Of a stretch of DNA of 64,000 nt, positions 60,570-64,000 are shown piece after piece. Made by a program: the position numbers and the translations under genes. Source of the DNA: Clitoria ternatea (lineage: Eukaryota; Streptophyta; Magnoliopsida; Fabales; Fabaceae); contig CM075675.1 of NCBI GenBank assembly GCA_037962975.1, positions 7,822,001 through 7,886,000 of the forward strand, given 5' to 3'. Below the pieces are notes generated by a model that did no database searches, was not told where the DNA came from, and saw only the letters and a list, made by a program, of their open reading frames with translations. The number at the start of each line of letters is the position of its first letter. The first letter of the stretch is position 1.

Positions 60570-60985
60570 ACTTGGAATAAAAGCCCCAACGAGTGGCGAG
60601 GATCAGTTATTTCTTATAAGGTATCATACTGAACCCTAATCAGTGACACCTCAATCACTGGTATCGGTGATTGGCTACGTGACCCGAACAAGTAGTGAGG
60701 ATCAGCTATCTCTTATGAGATACCGTACCGAACCCCGATGAGCCATGCAAGTAGAAAGAGGCCCTGAAAGCATCTTAATTAGCTATCCAATATAAGAATA
60801 GCTAATAAAGCCCTAGGAGTGGCATCCCAATCACTTATATTGATGATTGGCTACTTGGCCCTAACTAGTGGCAAGGATCAGTTATTTCTTATGAGTTACA
60901 GTATCGAATCCCAACAAGTGGTGCAAGTAGAAAAATACCCTAGGAGCTTCCTAGTTAGCTATCCAAAACAATCTTTGTAATTTAT
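60570..60985 (+). repeat. 176-bp tandem repeat in the gypsy 3' untranslated region
   Basis: TGATTGGCTAC recurs at 60668 and 60844 (176 bp apart). The intervening block (AGTGGCGAGGATCAGTTATT, TCTTATGAGNTAC, CGAACCCC, TGCAAGTAGAAA, TTAGCTATCCA) is repeated, with a partial earlier copy starting near 60585. It lies directly after the integrase relic, where plant Tat-lineage elements are known to carry tandem repeats. Confidence 0.8.
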
Positions 60986-62059
60986 CAACAAAGTTACTAA
61001 GTCATCTTGAAAACTTTTATCTAACAAACAACTTATTTAAGTTGGCTTAGTTTCTCCATTTTCACTTAAATTGTTCGAAACCTCAAAGGGGAATCATCAT
61101 AAATGAAATCTAGTTTTTCTTGTTTATTTGATAACTTTGTGTTAATCATAATCATTTCATCTTCACTAACATCAATTTTCTTATTTTGATAATACAAGTT
61201 CATCTTTTTGAGCGATGATCTTAAATATTCATTGAGATTTTGGTTTCAAAAAGAGATTGAAGACTCTCACTTGCCATCTGCACATAAATAAGCTTTTCAT
61301 TAATATCTAACAAGTACAAATATAGAATTTCTCTATGTTTTAAGATACATAGTTCGAAAAGCCTTATTCAAAATAAGGACGAGTGTTAGGTTTAAAAGGT
61401 AACAATTTTCCTAACATGGTAAAGTTTATTGTCTTTAAGAAGCAATAATATTATTCCTAACATAATTGACATAATATAACATAACATGACATAGAAAGTT
61501 GCCTCTACGAGGCAACAACATCTCCTACAAACTTTCAAAGGCCTTAATGCATTATTCTTCAAGCCAGCCTCCCAGACCTTTTCATTTTTGTTAAGACACC
61601 TTTGATTGTTTCATCAGATTCATTAAGTTCTAGTAAAGTCTCTTGAAAGAGGCTTTGGAGTTCTCCAATCAACTCTTGAGTAAGAGGAAGACACTTGTAT
61701 TTTCTTAATTTTTTCCTTACAAACTCTTCCTCATATAAAGGCTCACACGTCAACTTATCTTCAGGTTAAAGTTCATCCAAAGGATTTTCCTCAAGTGAAG
61801 GCTCGTAAAGAGGCTTTTCCTTAGAAGAAGTTTCTTCTTCTTGACCTCAACTTTTTCAAGTTTCTTTTGCAGTGAAACCCACATCTTTAGGAAGAGTTTC
61901 ATAAATGAATTCTAGAGGCCAGCTAAAGTACTTGTCTCTAACATATTTTTTCTTTTCAAGTCTACTTTTCCTCCTTGTACAACTTCCCTTGTTTGGTAGT
62001 CTTTGAAAGTAACTTAATTATCCAATATTTTAATCACAAAAGCCCAACTCATTAATACT
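60986..62059. other. Decayed retrotransposon-like DNA between two gypsy relics
   Basis: No domain is recognised with confidence. The minus-strand frame 61559-61753 (Glu/Leu-rich, 64 codons) and neighbouring Glu-rich pieces up to 61,900 may be the poorly conserved region downstream of the protease of the minus-strand element. The area 61,300-61,540 is AT-rich with repeated CCTAACAT words. Confidence 0.35.
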
Positions 62060-64000
62060 AATTTCAGTATAGTACTGGATCTCCATCGAGCTTTCTATAA
62101 ATTTTAAAAAAAGTCATGATTGAATAAGACTTATCAAATTCAATGTTAAGAATCCCAGCCTTGTAGTAATTACCCTCAACCCTGATACATTCAGCTTCTT
62201 AAACTTATCCTATATGTATAATTCTTGATGCATGGTTTGAATCTATTCTCTTCCTAAAAGAAAATTATATGATGCTTTTGAAAGGACTACAACAAATAAT
62301 GAAGGTCTTGTCACTATTCCAATAGTCACTTCGAGAGCTAAACAACCTAGGGATTTAGTTAAGGTCCCTTTGAAATTAAAGATTAACATATTGTGACAAA
62401 ATAGATCTCCTATTCCCTTTTTAAGTTTTTCCAGAATTGATTTGGGGATGAGATTGATGGATACCCCTCCATCTATAAGGATTTTATTGAAAAAATTCTT
62501 ATTGATTTGAGTTCTTATGAATAAAGGCTTCATATGGTTCATCATAGCAAGGGTTTATTTCTTTAAAATTACCACTTCTCAATCTTGATAAAAGCTTTCT
62601 TCTCTAGAACTTTAACACAGATAGTCTTCATCTAGAGAGTACTTCATTCCTTCAGATCTGGCATACTCAATGGGCAGTACAAAAACCACTCCTGAAGCCT
62701 TTATTAAAGCTCTAGATCTCTTTTTGATAATGAAAAGACCTTTTTTCTAGGCTTTGTTTACTTTTGAATTCTGGATTTGCCATACTTTTTCCTCGCCAAT
62801 CTCTTTTCCATTTATAGTTCAAGTTAAAAGCCTTCTACTATTTAAATTTAAGGGAAATTAAATATATACAATAGAAAACACTAGACATGGTTGTAAATCT
62901 TTTCTATCTGGTATTTCCATTATTGCTTGAACTTCCTCGAAGTCATTTATTGGAAGAAAGATAATTCAGAGGTATGAAATTTCAAATTTTTATTGTAGTT
63001 TTTGCCTCAAATTCAACACAATGAATAGTTTCTTGAGCCCTTCGCCATCACTTTTCATAATATTTCTTCATAGAGGATTCCTTAAACTGCTTCACTTCTA
63101 CAACATCAGAAATAGAACTGCAACAAGGACAAAGCATGACTTCTCGATCAACATATTTTTTCTTTGTCAAGAATTCCTCAATTGTTTCTTCGACCTTTAG
63201 GAAAACATCATTCTTACTCTCTTTGAATTCTTCCAAAAGGGTCTCGAAAGTTTCTTCCATGCTTTATGGTTTAGCTTCGACCATATTGACTGATTCTTCC
63301 ACCATAGGCTCAACATATGTAGCTTCCACTTGCAAAGGATTAGAATCTACTTTCATAGCCATCTTTAGCTTTTCCTCAAATTTGAGATGCCCTTCTTTTA
63401 TAGCGTTCTGAATCAAATCCCTGAAATGAAAAACAAGTGTTATTCAAATAACCAATTTGATGATGATATTTACAATATTTTTGACCTTTCAATATTTCAT
63501 AAGTGGGTATTTTATGATTGTCAAGCAAGTTATTTGCTTTTCTTTTAGCAATACATAAAAAATTTGATTAGCCTCGGTTATATCAAAATCGTAAGTCCTT
63601 TGAGCATAAGTCTTAACATTATTTCAAGACTAATAAGGTTTCAATGACTGACATATGTAAGGAGGACCAAAAATTAATTCTACCACATTAATATCATTTT
63701 CAACCTTTACATCCTCTTTTTCATCATCATATTCCACATGGGCTATTTTTTCTTTTCAAAAAAGTTTCTTTTATTTTTCTTTCTTGATTTTGAGTTATTC
63801 AATTTGCCTAACTTGATCTTCCAGTTGAGCCATACTTACTAGTTGCAAATTGATAAGTTTCTTCCCTAATTGAGTAATCCAACCCATCAGTTGTAATTTT
63901 AACCAACTCGATCTCAGACACTTGAGTAATGCATCTACATTTAATTTGTCAAAATCTACTCAAATAGTCATTGATACTCTTTCCATAATTTCTCCTAACA
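62060..64000 (-). pseudogene. Ty3/gypsy gag-protease relic, runs off the window
   Basis: Read on the minus strand: at 63,990-63,800, gag pieces (DYLSRF, then KCRCITQVSEIELVKIT-like); at 63,620-63,380, a TYDFDITEANQIF-like block and a KYCKYHHQIGYLNNTCFSF zinc-knuckle-like block; then a Glu/Lys-rich linker (63048-63260). The 100-codon frame 62545-62243 is the protease: HMKPLFIRTQINKN, ILIDGGVSINLIPKSILEKL, ending YNFLLGRE. Further on, MHQELYI corresponds to the block that follows in these elements. The protease active site reads Asp-Gly-Gly instead of Asp-Thr/Ser-Gly, a form I recall from plant Tat-like elements. Stops and frame changes are frequent. The 5' part lies beyond 64000. The plus-strand frame 63136-63411 is its shadow. 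Confidence 0.78.

Noticed and set aside
1..64000. tRNA, rRNA and CRISPR features
   Set aside because: No tRNA-like A/B box pair with cloverleaf arms, no rRNA-like sequence and no regularly spaced identical repeats with unique spacers were noticed; a dedicated scan was not possible by eye.

Overview
This is AT-rich plant nuclear DNA, a repeat-dominated intergenic block in which I found no intact host gene. The organism is most likely a dicot, and probably a legume. That is inference from three things: CACTA (En/Spm) transposons whose second gene joins a Transposase_24-like part to a SUMO-protease-like part, intron-containing fragments of plant genes, and a pararetrovirus relic. Almost everything recognisable is a transposable element, most of it broken and nested. 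Boundaries below rest on termini plus target-site duplications (TSDs) read directly from the sequence. Family names rest on protein motifs recognised by eye.

1-11.3 kb: a CACTA element (2337-11325, TSD TGA) sits in a GTGGTGA-rich low-complexity island. It holds two large solo LTRs (2832-5207 and 7371-11237) and a second small CACTA element (5404-6825) that carries a terpene-synthase gene fragment.
11.3-25.4 kb: an 802-bp solo LTR, a fold-back MITE in a TA repeat, and a decayed CACTA block on the minus strand. The block has a TNP2 C-terminal relic, a second CACTA terminus at 16592 inserted into it, a TNPA/protease-like pseudogene and a TNP2 N-terminal pseudogene. A 113-bp tandem repeat follows.
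25.4-37.9 kb: mostly AT-rich unassigned DNA, with a 582-bp solo LTR, a CACCAT-type island, and a plus-strand TNP2 pseudogene split by a 1.44-kb LTR insertion.
37.9-43.5 kb: an endogenous pararetrovirus-like fragment (minus strand) is split by a 3.77-kb LTR (39004-42769, TSD ATAAA), which is itself split by an 800-bp solo LTR (39870-40669, TSD TATGT). A Ty1/copia RNase H relic follows.
43.5-53.3 kb: unassigned DNA, then a 3.16-kb non-autonomous CACTA element (49112-52275). Its minus strand carries exon fragments that I read as two different host genes, a BUD23-type rRNA methyltransferase and VPS52, in one tandem arrangement. It lies beside the 5' part of another large LTR.
53.3-64 kb: a probable LTR split by a 2.37-kb solo LTR (56311-58681, TSD AAGAA), a Ty3/gypsy integrase relic with a 176-bp tandem repeat downstream, and a minus-strand Ty3/gypsy gag-protease relic running off the window.

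Two things deserve most attention. The first is the two-gene exon capture in the 49-52 kb CACTA element. The second is a group of large LTRs sharing TGTAACATCC-type ends, each carrying its own dense array of a short motif (CTCGCTCAAGCGAG, GTAATCGATTAC or TCCGAGTGAA).
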